A stretch of 64,000 bases of DNA from Elusimicrobiota bacterium (GCA_003151975.1 PLZD01000002.1:65638-129637), one strand, 5' to 3'. Shown: positions 1-9,465, counted from the first letter of the stretch. Numbers and translations: made by a program. The notes: generated from the sequence alone by a model not told the origin.

Positions 1-268
1 CCGCCAGCATCAAAGGCGTGTAGCCGTCGCGGTCCTTGGAGTTGACGTCGCAGCCGCCGTCGAGCAGGGCCGCGATCGCCTCGACCTTATTTCGCGCGGC
101 GGCCTCCCGCAGCGCCGCGCCGCAATGACGGCGGTCTCCGGGCAACAGCGAGCGGATGGCGTCGGCGCGTCCTTGCTTGGCCGCATCGACGAGGGCCGAT
201 GAGCACGCGGAGAGAACCAGGGGCGCCGCCACGAGAAGGATTGAGATTTTTGGCGCGGAATTGCGCAT
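1..268 (-). CDS. Ankyrin-repeat lipoprotein, partial (C-terminus beyond left edge)
   Basis: Reading the complement from the ATG at 266-268 gives 89 residues that run off the window. Residues 1-22 form a lipoprotein signal ending in the lipobox L-S-A-C, so the mature protein should be lipid-anchored at Cys22. Residues about 26-58 read as a first ankyrin-like helix pair. Residues about 74-89 carry the typical ankyrin turn (DVNSKDRDGYTPLMLA), so at least one further repeat must lie outside. There is no clear Shine-Dalgarno sequence, but a promoter (TTGAGC, 18 nt, TAAAAT) ends 9 nt before the ATG, so the leader would be only about 3 nt. The gene is divergent from the response regulator at 389. 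Ankyrin repeats mediate protein-protein contacts; the partner is unknown. Confidence 0.8.
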   Translation of the reverse strand, partial: MRNSAPKISILLVAAPLVLSACSSALVDAAKQGRADAIRSLLPGDRRHCGAALREAAARNKVEAIAALLDGGCDVNSKDRDGYTPLMLA

Positions 269-277
269 GAGCGTTTC

Positions 278-307
278 ATTTTAGCATGGCCCGCGCTTGC
301 CGCTCAA
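278..307 (-). promoter_or_regulatory. Promoter of the ankyrin lipoprotein gene
   Basis: On the minus strand, TTGAGC (302-307) and TAAAAT (278-283) are separated by 18 nt. The predicted start of transcription lies 2-3 nt upstream of the ATG at 268, so the mRNA would be nearly leaderless. Confidence 0.5.
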
Positions 308-388
308 AAAATATTGCGATATGAAGTGCAAGCTCTCCGATATTTTGTATATTAGAAAGGCGTTGGAAAAAGAGAACGGGGGATAAGA

Positions 389-1057
389 GTGGCCAAGAAA
401 AAGATCACCGTCGTGATCGCGGACGATCAGACTTTATTTCGCGAGGGCATCAAGGACCTGCTCGAGAATGAAAAAACGATCGAGGTCATCGGCGAGGCCG
501 CCGACGGACAAGAGGCCCTGCGCTTGGTCAAGAAGCTCAAGCCCAACGTCATCCTTCTCGACATCAAGCTCCCCCACATGGACGGCATCGAGGCCACGCG
601 GCAGATCCACAAGGACTGCCCCACGACGAACGTCTTGATCTTGTCCTCCTACGAAGACGAATCGCACGTCATGGAAGCGATCCAGGCCGGCGCCAACGGC
701 TATCTCTCGAAGATGCTGCCGGCCGCCGAGCTCGTCAACGCGCTCAAGGCGTTCGCCAATCAAGGCGTCATGATTCCTCAGCCGGTCATGAGCAAGCTCA
801 TCGACGGCCTTCGGCAAATGGGCAGCGCCTCGGCCGAGGCGTCGCTCGTCGCGCTGACCAAGACCGAGATCAAGGTGCTCGCACTCCTCGGTCGCGGGCA
901 CTCGAACAAGGAAATCGCGGCGCAGCTCGAGTGCAGCGTAAAGACGATCAAGAACCATCTCAACAGCATGTTCCAAAAACTTGACGTCTCCAATCGCACC
1001 GAGGCCGTCGTTAAAGGCATAGACCTCGGCCTTATTTCGGCTGAAAAGTCGGATTAA
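389..1057 (+). CDS. NarL/FixJ-family response regulator
   Basis: A 222-residue two-component response regulator. The receiver domain (residues about 5-122) has the acidic pair near residues 12-13, the phospho-acceptor Asp58 in LLDIKLPHMDG, and the conserved Lys108 in the YLSK motif. A LuxR/GerE helix-turn-helix follows at about 155-215 (LTKTEIKVLALLGRGHSNKE). The start is GTG with a G-rich Shine-Dalgarno sequence (GGGGGA) about 6 nt upstream. No histidine kinase is adjacent, so the partner is unknown. The next gene downstream, a secreted subtilase, has an inverted repeat in its promoter and is an obvious candidate target, but nothing here proves that link. Confidence 0.9.
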   Translation: MAKKKITVVIADDQTLFREGIKDLLENEKTIEVIGEAADGQEALRLVKKLKPNVILLDIKLPHMDGIEATRQIHKDCPTTNVLILSSYEDESHVMEAIQAGANGYLSKMLPAAELVNALKAFANQGVMIPQPVMSKLIDGLRQMGSASAEASLVALTKTEIKVLALLGRGHSNKEIAAQLECSVKTIKNHLNSMFQKLDVSNRTEAVVKGIDLGLISAEKSD

Positions 1058-1062
1058 TCCTT

Positions 1063-1082
1063 AGAAAAACAGCCGTTTTTCT
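1063..1082 (+). terminator. AT-rich hairpin after the response regulator
   Basis: AGAAAAAC, 4-nt loop, GTTTTTCT is a perfect 8-bp stem starting 5 nt after the stop codon. The 3' arm carries the T-run. It could act as a weak intrinsic terminator; the stem is poor in GC. Confidence 0.35.
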
Positions 1083-1097
1083 GAAACATCCCGGTCA

Positions 1098-1126
1098 TTG
1101 AATTCCCCCCGTAGGGGAATTACAAT
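1098..1126 (+). promoter_or_regulatory. Promoter of the subtilase gene with an inverted repeat in the spacer
   Basis: TTGAAT (1098-1103), a 17-nt spacer and TACAAT (1121-1126) make a near-consensus sigma-70 promoter. AATTCCCC-N5-GGGGAATT (1101-1121) fills the spacer almost exactly, a placement typical of an operator. The binding protein is unknown; the NarL-type regulator just upstream is one candidate. Confidence 0.6.
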
Positions 1127-1152
1127 TCCTTAAGAGTATCGACACCGGGATA

Positions 1153-4100
1153 ATGCGCCAAAATCGACGCCTGCTTTTTCTTTTTGTCCTGTCGCTCTTA
1201 TCTCTTTTCTTCCTGCCACGAGCGGCTTGCGCGCAGAACGCGCCGGTCAAGAAAAGCAAGCTCGGCCATCATCTGCACGCGATGCGCTTCGCTTCCCGGA
1301 AAAAACTGCGCGGGATGAAGCGCTTCCTGGGCGTCGATCCCGAGGCCGCCGACCCTACGGCCGACGTCTTGGTCCAACTCAAGCCCGGCTCGCACATCAA
1401 CGATCTGCGTCAGAAATATCCGCACTCGCGCTTCCACAGCGAGATCGCCGACGTCGTCACGGCCGTCGTGCCGATCAAAGAGCTCGACCTCTTCGAGTCC
1501 GACGACTCGGTGGCGAGAGTTGAATCCAGCCGCAAATCGAAGCCGAACTTGAACGTCGTCAAATCGGTCTCGGTCTCGGGCGGGCTTTATCTGGGCGTTC
1601 TCGAGACCTCCGCCGACCTCGCCAACGTGAACGGCTCGGGCGTGATCGTCGGCGTCATCGACACGGGCGTCGACTACACCCACGCCGACTTCAACAAGAC
1701 ACGCGGTCAGCCTTTCTTTGGGGCGCCCTACGACACGCGCCTGCTGACCATCTGGGACCAACAGTCAGCGGGCACGCCGCCCGGCGGCAGCTTCAACGGG
1801 AGCAGTTTTAATTACGGCAACGAGTGCAACACGAACGGCACCGGCGGCAGGCAGTCCATCAACAGCGGCGCCTGCACGGAGACCGACACCGACGGCCACG
1901 GGACCAACGTCATGGGCATCGCGGCGGGCAACGGACGCGCCTTCAAGGACGCGGGCAACACGACCGGACGGTACGCCGGCATCGCCGGCGGCGCGGACCT
2001 GATCATGGTCGCCTCGGATCTGGGCGACGCGCACGTGCTCGACGGGATGAACTACCTGGTCAACACGGCCAACAATCTCGGCAAGAAGCTCGTGATCAAC
2101 ATGAGTTTCGGCGGCCAGGCCGACGGCCACGACGGGACCGACCTCTACGAAAGGACCATCGCCGGCATCGCCGCCAACGTCCCGATCACGACGGCGATGG
2201 GCAACGACAACACCGATTCGCCGCATTCGAATTTCGTCGTCGGCGCCGGAGCGTCGGTGACTTCCACGGTGAACACGGTGACCACCTCAGGCAGCAATCA
2301 GTACTCGGAGTTCATCGACACCGAGTATTGGTATCCCGGCGCCGACGATTACGAGATAACGGTCACGGTCAACGGCAGCGGAGTGGGCGGAAGCATCAGC
2401 ACCCCCCATGGCGTGGATATCAATCCGCCCCAAGCCGTGGGCAGCGGCGGCGTCACGGTCCAGGTCGTCCACGGAAACAACAGCCCCTTCGGATCCGACG
2501 GTCAGATCTTCGTCGAGGTCGACGACGCCTCCTTGACCGGGAACATCACTTCCGTGAACTACACCCTGACCCGCACCGTGCATGGCGTGGGCGGCACCGG
2601 CGTCGTGGACGGCTACACCCAGCCTGCGATCCTCGGGACGAGCTTTGCCAACAACGTGGCCGGTTTCGGCACGCTGTGCCGCCCGGCCACGGCCAACAAC
2701 GTCTTCGCGGTGGCGGCTTACAACACGAAGAACAGCTGGACTCTCGACGGCTCCTCGCTCTTCGATCCCTCGTCCTACTGCGGCACGGGAACGACCACGT
2801 ACGGCGCGCCCATCCCGGTGCTCGGACAGATCGCGGACTTCAGCGCCGTGGGCCCGCGGCGCAACGGCTCGAGCGGCGTCTTGAGCAACGGAATCAACGG
2901 CGCCAAGCCCGACATCGCGGCGCCTGGCCAAGGGACGGCCTCGGCTCTCTCCAACGGAGTGGTCGCTCCGAGCGGCCCCTCCTTCAATCCGACCGGCGGC
3001 GTGGGTACCTGCTTCGTGGTCGAGGACGGCGTGCACTTCATCGACCAAGGCACGAGCCAGGCCACGCCCGTGGCGACCGGCGTCATCGCGACCATGCTCG
3101 GCGTCAATCCGGCGCTGACCGTGGCGCAGATTCGCGCGGCCCTGCAAACGACGGCGAGAGTCGACGGGGCCGCCGGCGTCGTGCCGAACAACAATTGGGG
3201 GCCGGGCAAGATCGTCGGAGCCCCGACGCGGGTCCGGGGCGCGCCGTCGCCGGTTTCTTCGACGGTCATGGGGATCAGCTCCATCACCTTCACTTGGACC
3301 GGGGGCCTCGGGACCAACGCGACGAGTTACAACCTTTACGATGCCTTCCAGACGCCGCCGGCCGGCTACATGGGCGCGTTTCTCGCGACTTCGGACACGC
3401 TGCTCGCCCTCTCACCGAACACCCTTTATGGCGTGCAGGCGCGGGGCGTCAACGGCTACGGCGAGGGACCGGGCGCCACTTTGTTTGTCGCCGCGACGCT
3501 GGCCAACCAGGCGACCCTTTTCGGGGCGGGGATGCAGGCGTTCGCTTCCAGCATCACCGTCACTTTCGCGGCGGGCGTGGGCGGAGCCGCGAGCTACGCG
3601 CTCTACGGCTCGACTTCCGCCAACACTTATACCGGCACCATTTTCTCCAGCACGACGAACAGCGGCGTATCACCTCAGACGCTGACGCTGACGGGCCTGG
3701 CGTCCAGCACGAATTACTGTCTGCGCTTGGCCGCGCTCAACCGGAGCGGCATTCACACCGACAATCCCGTCGGCTGCGTCTCAACGACCAACCCATATGT
3801 CGCGCCGCCGATCGTCCAGACGCCCGCCGTCCTCTCGCAGACTCAGCTCCAATTCTTTTGGACGCCCGGAGCCAACCCCCCTTCCGTGAATTATTTCGCG
3901 CAAATTTCGCCGGATCCGACCTTCGCCACCCAAGACACGACCTTCCAAGGGATCGACCAATTCACGACGGTGTTCAGCGGTCTCGCCGCGGACACGAGCT
4001 ACTACCTCGAGGTCAGGGCCAACAGCGGTCCTTTCTCGAGCACCGGCCCGTACGCGACCTTGGCGGGACTCCCCGTGACGGCCGCGCCCGCTTTCACCGG

Positions 4101-5961
4101 CATCGGCGCGGCCTCGCTCGTCGCGAACTGGGGCTACGGCCCCAATCCCAACGACGCGCTGTTCCTCGTGCAGGCGTCCACGGATCCGACTCCGGCTTTT
4201 TATCCGGTGGTCGCCTCGTCGCAGACGAGGAATAACTTCGGCCTCCTCATCGGGCTCAACGCGAACACGACGTACTACGCTCGCGTACAGACGATCGGCA
4301 GGACCGGCGTGGCTACGGCCTTCGTCGCTCTGGGCGCCGCGTCGACCTTGGGTGCTCCTCCGGTACCGACGCTCTTCAGCAATCAAACCGTGACCGGCTT
4401 CACCGCCAATTACACCAACGGCGGCAACGGACCGGGAACGGTCTTCCTCGCTCAGATCTCCGTCGATCCGACCGCAGCCTTCTCACCGGTGGCCGCCGCG
4501 TCGCAGACGCTCAACACCTTCGCGGCGTTCTCCGGCCTCGTGCCGAACAAGCAATATTTCTTCAGGGCCGGCGCCGTCAACAACGCGGGCGGCACGAACT
4601 TCAATATTTTCGCTCAAGAGATTTCGACCTTCACGGCTCCGGTGCCGCCCGTCACAGCTGCGCCCGGAGCCGCAAGTCAGACTACGTCGAGCATTCTTTT
4701 TAATTGGGGCTCGGGCGCCAACGCGGCAGGGACTCAGTTCACCGCGCGCGACTGCACCGACGCCACCTGCGTCGGAGTTGTCCAGACCATCGCGAGTATC
4801 GCGGGAAACTCGCAACTCTTCAACGCGGGGCTCTCCGCCAATACGACCTACTTTCTGCAAGTGCAGGCGCTGCATCAAGGCCCTCTAAATCCCGACAGCG
4901 CATTTGTCACGCTCGCGGCGGCGGCGACTCTCGCGGTTGCCCCGACGGCGCCCTCCGTCCTGCCCGTGGATTTCACGAGCTTCACGATCACCTTCCCATC
5001 GCTGCTGGCCGCGCCGCAAAGCGCGACTTGCGAAGGTTATCGCGTGCAGGCGGCGCTCGATCCGGCCTTCGCGTCGATCGTCTTCACGACCGACCTGCCC
5101 GGCTTCGCGGCGAACACGACGCTGATCACGGGTCTCGTCCCGGCCACCACGTATTACGTGCGCGTCGGCGCGCTCAATTGGAACGGGCTACCGGATTATT
5201 CCGCCAGCGCCTCGACCATGACGCTGCAGCCGATCCAAAGTTCGGGGACCGTCTCCGGTTCGGGCCTGAGCTTGACCGTCACGCCCGTCGGCGCTCCGGT
5301 GACCTCGATACAGCTATTGGTTCCTCCCGCGACCCTTCCCCCGGGAACGCCGGTCACCATCAATACCAGCGTGGCCTATGAACTCCCGACCGCGGTCAGC
5401 AATGAGGCTGCGCTCATTCCATTGTCCTCCGGATTTGGTTTCTCGATCGAGGCTGCAGGAATGCAGCCGCAGGGCAACGTCAGCGTCATCATGACGTACA
5501 ATCCCCTCCTCCTGCCGCCAGGGGCCTTCGCTCAAAACATCCAACTGGCCCGCTATGATGGGACGGCGAGGCAATGGACTTTACTTCCGACGACGGTCGA
5601 TGTGACGCAAAATGTCATCGTCGGCAGAATCAACCACTTCTCGCTCTACGCGCCGTTCCTCGTCACGGCGGGAGGCGATCTGTCTCAGATCAACATCTTC
5701 CCCACTCCGTGGGAGCCGCTCTCCAATAACACCGTGCTCAACGCCCCGGTGCTGACTTTTACAAACATGCCGGCCAACGCCTCGATCCGGATCATGGCGG
5801 TGAGCGGAGCGTTGATGTGGTCCGGTGAGGCCGGCTCGAACGGGACGCTGACGTGGGACGGAACGAACAGGTTCGGCCGGGTGATCGGTTCGGGAACATA
5901 TCTGGCCATCATCGGCAGCCAAGGCAAAACAACCGTCAAACGGCTGGTGATCATTAGATGA
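1153..5961 (+). CDS. Secreted subtilisin-like (S8) serine protease with FN3-like repeats and FlgD/Ig-type C-terminal domain
   Basis: A 1602-residue secreted protein. Residues 1-28 are a signal peptide ending A-C-A-Q. An inhibitor-I9-like propeptide region follows, then an S8 peptidase with the full catalytic triad: Asp170 (GVIDTGVD), His249 (DTDGHGT) and Ser635 (GTSQATP), plus an oxyanion-type Asn in the GNDN segment. The span from His249 to Ser635 is much longer than usual, so a beta-rich domain seems inserted between GNDN and the Ser. About eight FN3-like repeats occupy roughly 690-1400. The C-terminus (about 1510-1602) resembles the FlgD/Ig-like domain found at the end of secreted proteins in PorV-bearing bacteria. 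The stop codon overlaps the start of the PorV-like gene (ATGA), so the two are translationally coupled. Confidence 0.88.
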   Translation: MRQNRRLLFLFVLSLLSLFFLPRAACAQNAPVKKSKLGHHLHAMRFASRKKLRGMKRFLGVDPEAADPTADVLVQLKPGSHINDLRQKYPHSRFHSEIADVVTAVVPIKELDLFESDDSVARVESSRKSKPNLNVVKSVSVSGGLYLGVLETSADLANVNGSGVIVGVIDTGVDYTHADFNKTRGQPFFGAPYDTRLLTIWDQQSAGTPPGGSFNGSSFNYGNECNTNGTGGRQSINSGACTETDTDGHGTNVMGIAAGNGRAFKDAGNTTGRYAGIAGGADLIMVASDLGDAHVLDGMNYLVNTANNLGKKLVINMSFGGQADGHDGTDLYERTIAGIAANVPITTAMGNDNTDSPHSNFVVGAGASVTSTVNTVTTSGSNQYSEFIDTEYWYPGADDYEITVTVNGSGVGGSISTPHGVDINPPQAVGSGGVTVQVVHGNNSPFGSDGQIFVEVDDASLTGNITSVNYTLTRTVHGVGGTGVVDGYTQPAILGTSFANNVAGFGTLCRPATANNVFAVAAYNTKNSWTLDGSSLFDPSSYCGTGTTTYGAPIPVLGQIADFSAVGPRRNGSSGVLSNGINGAKPDIAAPGQGTASALSNGVVAPSGPSFNPTGGVGTCFVVEDGVHFIDQGTSQATPVATGVIATMLGVNPALTVAQIRAALQTTARVDGAAGVVPNNNWGPGKIVGAPTRVRGAPSPVSSTVMGISSITFTWTGGLGTNATSYNLYDAFQTPPAGYMGAFLATSDTLLALSPNTLYGVQARGVNGYGEGPGATLFVAATLANQATLFGAGMQAFASSITVTFAAGVGGAASYALYGSTSANTYTGTIFSSTTNSGVSPQTLTLTGLASSTNYCLRLAALNRSGIHTDNPVGCVSTTNPYVAPPIVQTPAVLSQTQLQFFWTPGANPPSVNYFAQISPDPTFATQDTTFQGIDQFTTVFSGLAADTSYYLEVRANSGPFSSTGPYATLAGLPVTAAPAFTGIGAASLVANWGYGPNPNDALFLVQASTDPTPAFYPVVASSQTRNNFGLLIGLNANTTYYARVQTIGRTGVATAFVALGAASTLGAPPVPTLFSNQTVTGFTANYTNGGNGPGTVFLAQISVDPTAAFSPVAAASQTLNTFAAFSGLVPNKQYFFRAGAVNNAGGTNFNIFAQEISTFTAPVPPVTAAPGAASQTTSSILFNWGSGANAAGTQFTARDCTDATCVGVVQTIASIAGNSQLFNAGLSANTTYFLQVQALHQGPLNPDSAFVTLAAAATLAVAPTAPSVLPVDFTSFTITFPSLLAAPQSATCEGYRVQAALDPAFASIVFTTDLPGFAANTTLITGLVPATTYYVRVGALNWNGLPDYSASASTMTLQPIQSSGTVSGSGLSLTVTPVGAPVTSIQLLVPPATLPPGTPVTINTSVAYELPTAVSNEAALIPLSSGFGFSIEAAGMQPQGNVSVIMTYNPLLLPPGAFAQNIQLARYDGTARQWTLLPTTVDVTQNVIVGRINHFSLYAPFLVTAGGDLSQINIFPTPWEPLSNNTVLNAPVLTFTNMPANASIRIMAVSGALMWSGEAGSNGTLTWDGTNRFGRVIGSGTYLAIIGSQGKTTVKRLVIIR

Positions 5962-7001
5962 CGAGGACGAGGGCGAGTCTTTTGTTTCTCGTCCTGGCCC
6001 TCGCGCCAGCGCCGTATGCGCTGGCGTCTCAAACGAATGCCGGCGTGGACACCTCGCAATTCTTGCTGCTCGGCGCGGGCGCCCGGTCTCTCGGCATGGG
6101 CGAGGCCTTCGGCCCCATCGCCGAGGGCCCCGAAGCGCTCTATTGGAATCCCGCCGGACTCGCGCAAACGCGGAGCGCCGAGAGCTCGTATACGCACATG
6201 GAGGTTTTCTCCGTCTTCCATTACGATTACATCGCGCACGCTCAGCCGGTAGCATGGCTGGGCGGCACTTTGGGTTTCTCCTACGCGCGGCTCGCGCAAG
6301 ACCCGATCACGGTGGTCTCCAACGCTAACGTTCCCATCACGCAATTCACGCCGCAGAGCAACGCGTTCTCGGTGGGCTACGCGCACTCCTTCAGCCTGGA
6401 GGGCGGTGAGGACAAGGATCGCGACTATTTCCGGGAGGCTTGGGAGGCCCCCGGGTCCCCGCACGCGTTCCAGCAGCAGCGCGAGCCGTGGGCCGGGACC
6501 TTCATGGTGGGGTTGGCCCTGAAGGGCATCAGCGAGAGCCTCTACGACCACACAGCCAACGCCGTCGCGCTGGACGGCGGTATTCTCTTTAGGCCGGCGT
6601 CGTTTCAGCAGTTGTCTCTTAGCGCCGCGTTCCAAAACGCGTTCGGTCAGGAGAAGTTCGACCAGGAGAATTTCCTGCTGCCCGTCCAATTCAGCGTCGG
6701 CGCCGCGTACGATCAGCGCTGGTGGCAATCCCGCCTGCTGCCGGCCGTCGAGCTGGTCATGCCCTACTTCGGCAATCCCTACGCCAAGGTCGGCATCGAG
6801 TACTCGAAACCGGTGACTAGGGATGTGGTCGTCGCGATGCGCGCCGGCTTCAAGACTTTGACGGTCTCGGATCTCAACGCGTTCTCGGGCGTTACCTGCG
6901 GCCTCGGCCTGCAGTACCGCAAGCTCAGCGTGGACTTCGGCTTCGAGCCGATGGCCGACTTGGGAGAGATGTACCGGTTTACGGCAGGCTGGAAATGGTG
7001 A
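5958..7001 (+). CDS. PorV/PorQ-family outer-membrane beta-barrel protein
   Basis: A 347-residue protein with a signal peptide (residues 1-24). It has the PorV/PorQ (UPF0164) N-terminal pattern: FLLLGAGARSLGMGEAF, then EALYWNPAGLA at about 54-64. Alternating beta strands run to the end. The last residue is Trp (GWKW), as expected for an outer-membrane barrel. In Bacteroidota, PorV shuttles type IX secretion cargo; PorQ-like relatives occur in phyla without a complete system. Coupling to a subtilase with a sorting-like C-terminal domain suggests it handles that protease. No other type IX component is in the window. Confidence 0.8.
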   Translation: MTRTRASLLFLVLALAPAPYALASQTNAGVDTSQFLLLGAGARSLGMGEAFGPIAEGPEALYWNPAGLAQTRSAESSYTHMEVFSVFHYDYIAHAQPVAWLGGTLGFSYARLAQDPITVVSNANVPITQFTPQSNAFSVGYAHSFSLEGGEDKDRDYFREAWEAPGSPHAFQQQREPWAGTFMVGLALKGISESLYDHTANAVALDGGILFRPASFQQLSLSAAFQNAFGQEKFDQENFLLPVQFSVGAAYDQRWWQSRLLPAVELVMPYFGNPYAKVGIEYSKPVTRDVVVAMRAGFKTLTVSDLNAFSGVTCGLGLQYRKLSVDFGFEPMADLGEMYRFTAGWKW

Positions 7002-7011
7002 GCTACAGCAA

Positions 7012-9450
7012 CTACTTCTTCGGCTCGATGCCGGCCCGGATTTTCGCGATCGCTTCCTCGGCGTAGACGCGTACTCGCGAGTTGGGGCTGCTCTTGAGCT
7101 TCTCCAGCGTGGGCAGGGCCCGTCTGTCCTCGAGCCGGCCCAGGGCGCTGACGGCCTGAAGGTTGAGGCGCTCGTCGGCCTCGGCCGTCAGCTCGCAAAT
7201 CCACGGCACGACGTCGGGCGAGAAGCCCGCGTAGTCGGCCAGATTCCTGATGGCCTCGCTGCGGCGGCCGAATGAAAACGGGGCGAGGCTCGACTTTTTG
7301 AGGAGTTCCAGCGACGCGCGATCGCGGCGCGCGGCCAGCCCCGCCAGCGCACCCGCGCTGACGATGTCGCGATAGCTCGTCTTGGCCAGAGCTTTCTTCA
7401 ACAGTCCGGACCGCTTTTCGCCGTCGAGCCAGCCGAGCAGGCGGCAGGCCTCGGCCTCGATGCGGGCGCTTGGATCGGTTCGCGCGATTTTGGCGATCAC
7501 GGGCGCGGTCTCGGGGCGGTTCTGCTGAGCCAAAGCCGAGAGTACGGCGCACCGGACTTTCGGGTGCTTGATGTTGATCAGACCCTTGAGCGCCTTGAGC
7601 GCCGATTCCGAGCGAATCGAGCCGAGCGCCCGGGCCATCTCGCAGGCCGCGCCCCAGAACTTCTCGGTCTTGACCGCCTTGGCGAGCAGTTCCGCCGACT
7701 CATCGCTGCCCCAATACGCCACGGGGTCGGCTGCGGCCAGGCGCGAGCGCGAGCGCTTGGCCTTCACGAGCTGATGGCGCCACATCGCCTGAGGCTTCTT
7801 GATCGAAGCGGTCTTGAGAAGCTTGTACTCGGGATCGAACTCGAAATCGAGAGGCTCGGAGGCCAAGCGATAGACGAACTTGTGCTCGCGTTCGGTGATC
7901 TCCTCGGTGTGATTCTTGACCCAGCCGCGGCCAGTCAAGCGGAAGTCGACTTTGACCTTGAAGAAGGGATTCTCATCGGAAACGTCCTGCGTCTGCAGGA
8001 TCCAAATCGTCGCCGTGCGCGTCTTCTCGTGCCATTCGTATTGAACGCGGAACTGCGGGTAGCCGGCCTTGAAGACCCACTGGTCGAAGAAGGGCTTCAT
8101 GTTGCGGCCCGTGATCTCCTCGATCGCGAGGATCAAGTCCGAGGTCTCGACGCTCTGGTCGCGGTGCTTCCGCAAATAGTGCCCGATGCACTTCCACCAG
8201 GTCTCATCGCCGAGCTCGTGGCGCAGCATGTGCAGGACCCAACAGCCCTTCTCGTAGAGATGGCGGTCGAAGAGAATCCAGGGATATTTGTAGGTCGAGC
8301 ACACGATGGGCCGGCGGTACCGCTTTTGATCCTCATCGAAGTACACGCGGGCGTTGCCCAGCAGCTCGTAATCGGCCTCGTCGATTCCCTTGTCGTGCTC
8401 CTGGAAGAGCACCTCAAAATAAGTCGCGAAGCCCTCGTTGAGCCAGGCGTGCGACCAGTCGCGGCATGTGACGAGGTCGCCGAACCATTGGTGCGCGAGC
8501 TCGTGGGCCATGAGCAGGTCCATGTCGTTATCGAGAAAGGCGCGCTTGTCGATCAAAATCGCGTCGGTCTGGGTCGTGCAGCTGGTGTGCTCCATGCCGC
8601 CGGGATACTCGGCCACGGCGACCTGGGCGTATTTGGCGTACGGGTAGCGCACGCCGGTTTTCTCGGAAAAGAATTTGACGGCTTTGGGCGTCTTGCCCAT
8701 GCCCCGGCGCGCGTCGGCCTCGCGGCCCTTCTCGCAGTAGTAAGTGATGGGAATGCCGTCCCAATCGTCGACGATCTCCGAAAAGCGACCGGCCGCGATC
8801 GAGATCAGGTAGATCGAGTGCGGCTTGTCCATCTTCCAATGATAGGTCGAAGTGGCGCCGCGGTGCTTGGTCTCCACCAAGGCGCCATTGGATATCGCGC
8901 GGAAACCCTTGGGGACCGTGATCTTGATCTCGTTGGTCGTCTTCTGGTGCGGCGCGTCGTGGCAGGGAAACCAGTAGCGCGCGTCCTCGGGCTGGCTTTG
9001 CGACCAGACTTGGACCGGGTTCTTGGGGTTGTGCGGACCGGGATAGACGAAGTGCAGGCCGGACTTGGGCTTGACCACTCGGTAGCGCACGACGACCTCG
9101 GCCTCTTGGCCGGCCTCGAGCGCTTTGCGCAGCATCAAAGTTAGTTTTCCTTTTTTGTTGGTGTGGCGCACGCGCTGGCCGTCGACCGTCGTGCCGGAGA
9201 CCTGAAGGTCGACGGCGTCGAACTCGAGCTGCCTGAGCTTGTCCTTGTAGGCGCGGATGGTGGTCCGGCAAGTGGAGTCGGCCGCGTGGCGCCGGAAGTC
9301 GATCTTGATGTCGAGCGCGATGTGGAGAGTATCGAAGGCGCGGTCGGGCGCGTAGCGCTGCGTTTTACCAAGCAAGACGCCCTTGATGTTCGGGCCTAGG
9401 GAGAGCCCTGAATAGGCATGACCGCAGCGCAGGAATTCTTTGTCAGCCAT
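7012..9450 (-). CDS. M1-family metallopeptidase (aminopeptidase N-like) with C-terminal HEAT repeats
   Basis: An 812-residue M1 zinc peptidase. The zinc site is HELAH at 316-320, with the third ligand Glu339 in WLNEGF. The substrate-recognition motif is GGMEH (284-288) in place of the common GAMEN, a variant seen in some bacterial M1 proteins. An N-terminal beta-saddle precedes it. The region after about residue 560 is a series of helical repeats resembling HEAT/PBS-lyase repeats (for example AVLSALAQQNRP and LNLQAVSALGRLEDRR). No signal peptide is visible, so it is probably cytoplasmic. It is the last gene of the long minus-strand run and converges on the PorV-like gene 10 nt away. Confidence 0.9.
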   Translation of the reverse strand: MADKEFLRCGHAYSGLSLGPNIKGVLLGKTQRYAPDRAFDTLHIALDIKIDFRRHAADSTCRTTIRAYKDKLRQLEFDAVDLQVSGTTVDGQRVRHTNKKGKLTLMLRKALEAGQEAEVVVRYRVVKPKSGLHFVYPGPHNPKNPVQVWSQSQPEDARYWFPCHDAPHQKTTNEIKITVPKGFRAISNGALVETKHRGATSTYHWKMDKPHSIYLISIAAGRFSEIVDDWDGIPITYYCEKGREADARRGMGKTPKAVKFFSEKTGVRYPYAKYAQVAVAEYPGGMEHTSCTTQTDAILIDKRAFLDNDMDLLMAHELAHQWFGDLVTCRDWSHAWLNEGFATYFEVLFQEHDKGIDEADYELLGNARVYFDEDQKRYRRPIVCSTYKYPWILFDRHLYEKGCWVLHMLRHELGDETWWKCIGHYLRKHRDQSVETSDLILAIEEITGRNMKPFFDQWVFKAGYPQFRVQYEWHEKTRTATIWILQTQDVSDENPFFKVKVDFRLTGRGWVKNHTEEITEREHKFVYRLASEPLDFEFDPEYKLLKTASIKKPQAMWRHQLVKAKRSRSRLAAADPVAYWGSDESAELLAKAVKTEKFWGAACEMARALGSIRSESALKALKGLINIKHPKVRCAVLSALAQQNRPETAPVIAKIARTDPSARIEAEACRLLGWLDGEKRSGLLKKALAKTSYRDIVSAGALAGLAARRDRASLELLKKSSLAPFSFGRRSEAIRNLADYAGFSPDVVPWICELTAEADERLNLQAVSALGRLEDRRALPTLEKLKSSPNSRVRVYAEEAIAKIRAGIEPKK

Positions 9451-9465
9451 ACGGCCGACATTCTA

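Noticed and set aside
10-279. An 89-codon reading at the left edge
   Set aside because: Another minus-strand frame gives a proper lipoprotein signal and an ankyrin repeat, so this Arg/Pro-rich reading is a shadow.
1824-4235. An 803-codon open frame inside the subtilase gene
   Set aside because: It lies in another frame of the subtilase, is rich in Arg/His/Gly as expected for a shifted reading of GC-rich DNA, and has no domain.
5958-7001. A complete type IX secretion system
   Set aside because: Only a PorV/PorQ-like protein is present; none of the core motor or translocon genes is in the window.
7564-9144. A 526-codon plus-strand open frame opposite the M1 peptidase gene
   Set aside because: It is antisense to a gene with a complete zinc-peptidase motif set and has no start signals or domain.
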